A DNA stretch of 5,766 nt, from positions 1-5,766 of the forward strand of contig JAAZCN010000287.1 of assembly GCA_012513245.1 (NCBI GenBank). Direction: 5' to 3'. The DNA is from Synergistaceae bacterium. GTDB lineage: Bacteria; Synergistota; Synergistia; Synergistales; Synergistaceae. Both the position numbers and the translations under genes were made by a program. Below are positions 5,535 through 5,766 of this stretch, one piece after another. Numbering within the stretch: position 1 is the stretch's first letter; every line of letters begins with the position of its first letter. The notes below the pieces were generated by a model. It made no database searches. It saw nothing but the letters and a program-made list of their open reading frames with translations, and was not told the DNA's origin.

Positions 5535-5594
5535 TTAGGCTTCTAACAACTGCTTGCCCAGGGCTTGCCAACGCTTGCCTATTGCTTGCCCTTT
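5535..5594 (-). pseudogene. Possible 3' end remnant of an iteron-bearing replication-initiator-like gene
   Basis: On the - strand this frame reads KGQAIGKRWQALGKQLLEA and then TAA (5535-5537). The heptads QAIGKRW and QALGKQL repeat in frame with the 21-bp DNA repeat. Repeats of this kind remind me of phage or plasmid replication organiser genes that carry their own iterons; that is memory and inference, not a match. The frame is closed upstream by a TAA at 5595-5597, so no full gene is present. It may be decayed coding sequence or chance reading of a DNA repeat. Confidence 0.28.
5552..5590. repeat. Four helically phased GCTTGCC repeats (iteron-like)
   Basis: Exact GCTTGCC words start at 5552, 5563, 5573 and 5584, a spacing of 11, 10 and 11 bases. 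All four therefore lie on the same face of the double helix. Taken in pairs they form a 21-bp unit repeated twice. Such phased arrays are typical of sites bound side by side by a replication initiator or regulator. Read on the - strand, the same bases encode a seven-residue repeat, described separately. The repeats are much too short to be a CRISPR array. Confidence 0.7.
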
Positions 5595-5633
5595 TTAATA
5601 ACAATCGTTTGACCGCAATTACAATTGCTTCAC

Positions 5634-5650
5634 GCGACCGTATTGGTCGC
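5634..5650. repeat. Hairpin inside the repeat cluster
   Basis: GCGACC (5634-5639) and GGTCGC (5645-5650) are exact complements with the 5-base loop GTATT. It lies midway between the GCTTGCC array and the tandem repeats at 5710-5751. CAATTG words surround it, including the perfect 8-bp palindrome ACAATTGT at 5657-5664. The role is unknown. Confidence 0.5.
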
Positions 5651-5709
5651 AGTTTCACAATTGTCCTGTTGGGGATGGCAAAGAGGGTCGTTTTTGAGGT
5701 TTAACAATT

Positions 5710-5751
5710 GATTTGCAATCGATTTGCAACTGACTCCCCAACCGACTCCCC
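5710..5751. repeat. Two consecutive short tandem duplications (11 and 12 bp)
   Basis: GATTTGCAATC (5710-5720) is followed at once by GATTTGCAACT (5721-5731), then GACTCCCCAACC (5732-5743) and GACTCCCC (5744-5751). The periods are near one helical turn, as in the GCTTGCC array, and the TTGC word is shared with it. This supports one repeat-built element that continues past the window edge. Confidence 0.6.
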
Positions 5752-5766
5752 CTCTGTGTCAAAATA

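Larger units (their letters stand above)
5265..5694. repeat. Separated direct repeat GGGTCGTTTT (two copies)
   Basis: Identical 10-base copies lie at 5265-5274 and 5685-5694, 420 bases apart, each preceded by a purine-rich or TTTTTGATA context. They could be ends of an old insertion or a shared site. Two copies of ten bases are suggestive only. Confidence 0.25.
5630..5758 (-). pseudogene. Second, similar open remnant running in from the right edge
   Basis: This - strand frame is open for 42 codons without a start, from just after a TGA at 5759-5761 to a TGA at 5630-5632. It contains KSIANQLLNLKNDP, which lines up with QALGKQLLEA of the remnant at 5535-5594 and shares its downstream bases (an A-run, then CCCTCT). 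The N-terminal part is made of GVGW/GVSC repeats. It looks like a diverged copy of the same sequence. Another frame here also ends in TAA at 5701-5703, so the true coding frame, if any, is unclear. Confidence 0.22.
5519..5759. mobile_element. Possible small inverted-repeat-bounded element (241 bp, MITE-like)
   Basis: ACACAGAGGG at 5519-5528 and its exact reverse complement CCCTCTGTGT at 5750-5759 bound a 241-base segment that holds all the phased repeats and the hairpin. Size and layout fit a miniature inverted-repeat element. No clear target-site duplication is seen next to the ends, and a 10-bp match is short, so this is tentative. Confidence 0.25.

Noticed and set aside
5552..5590. CRISPR array
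   Set aside because: The repeat is only 7 bases with 3-4 base gaps. CRISPR repeats and spacers are far longer.
5399..5766. Chromosomal replication origin (AT-rich block plus iterons)
   Set aside because: No DnaA box close to TTATCCACA was found and no dnaA or dnaN neighbour is present. A plasmid- or phage-type origin remnant is covered by the repeat findings instead.

Overview
The window looks like a chromosomal piece of an anaerobic, amino-acid-using bacterium with two membranes. A Synergistota-like (Synergistaceae-type) genome is my best guess. This rests on the style of the proteins, the combination of a methionine ABC transporter, a short CstA and a divergent glutamine synthetase, and a MetQ with a plain signal peptide instead of a lipoprotein anchor. 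It was not checked by any search.

Layout. On the + strand the left edge holds the C-terminal half of MetI (1-345), the permease of the D/L-methionine importer. After a 159-base spacer with a small hairpin comes MetQ (505-1284), the substrate-binding protein. MetN (ATPase) is presumably just left of the window. A perfect 18-bp-stem bidirectional terminator (1322-1366) separates metQ from the convergent - strand block.

The - strand block, read right to left, holds an unrecognised 151-residue soluble protein (4668-5123), the carbon-starvation/peptide-or-pyruvate transporter CstA (2977-4608), a strong terminator (2912-2954), a structured leader (2848-2896), and a class I glutamine synthetase homologue (1385-2737). 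The unknown gene and cstA are 59 bases apart with no convincing terminator between them, so they may be one transcript. The synthetase gene appears to be its own unit. Together the genes point to uptake of amino acids, peptides or pyruvate and to nitrogen handling, but I see no single pathway joining them.

The right end (about 5124-5766) has no intact gene. Its left part is AT-rich and carries a plausible sigma-70-type promoter for the unknown gene. Its right part (about 5440-5766) is dense in small repeats: four GCTTGCC sites spaced 11, 10 and 11 bases, further tandem repeats of 11-12 bases, a hairpin, a 10-bp inverted repeat bounding 241 bases, and two similar segments about 159 bases apart. 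Read on the - strand, the GCTTGCC sites form a seven-codon repeat ending in a stop. This looks like debris of a mobile or phage-type replication gene that carried iterons, or a small repeat-built element. It is the most unusual part of the window, and it continues past the right edge.
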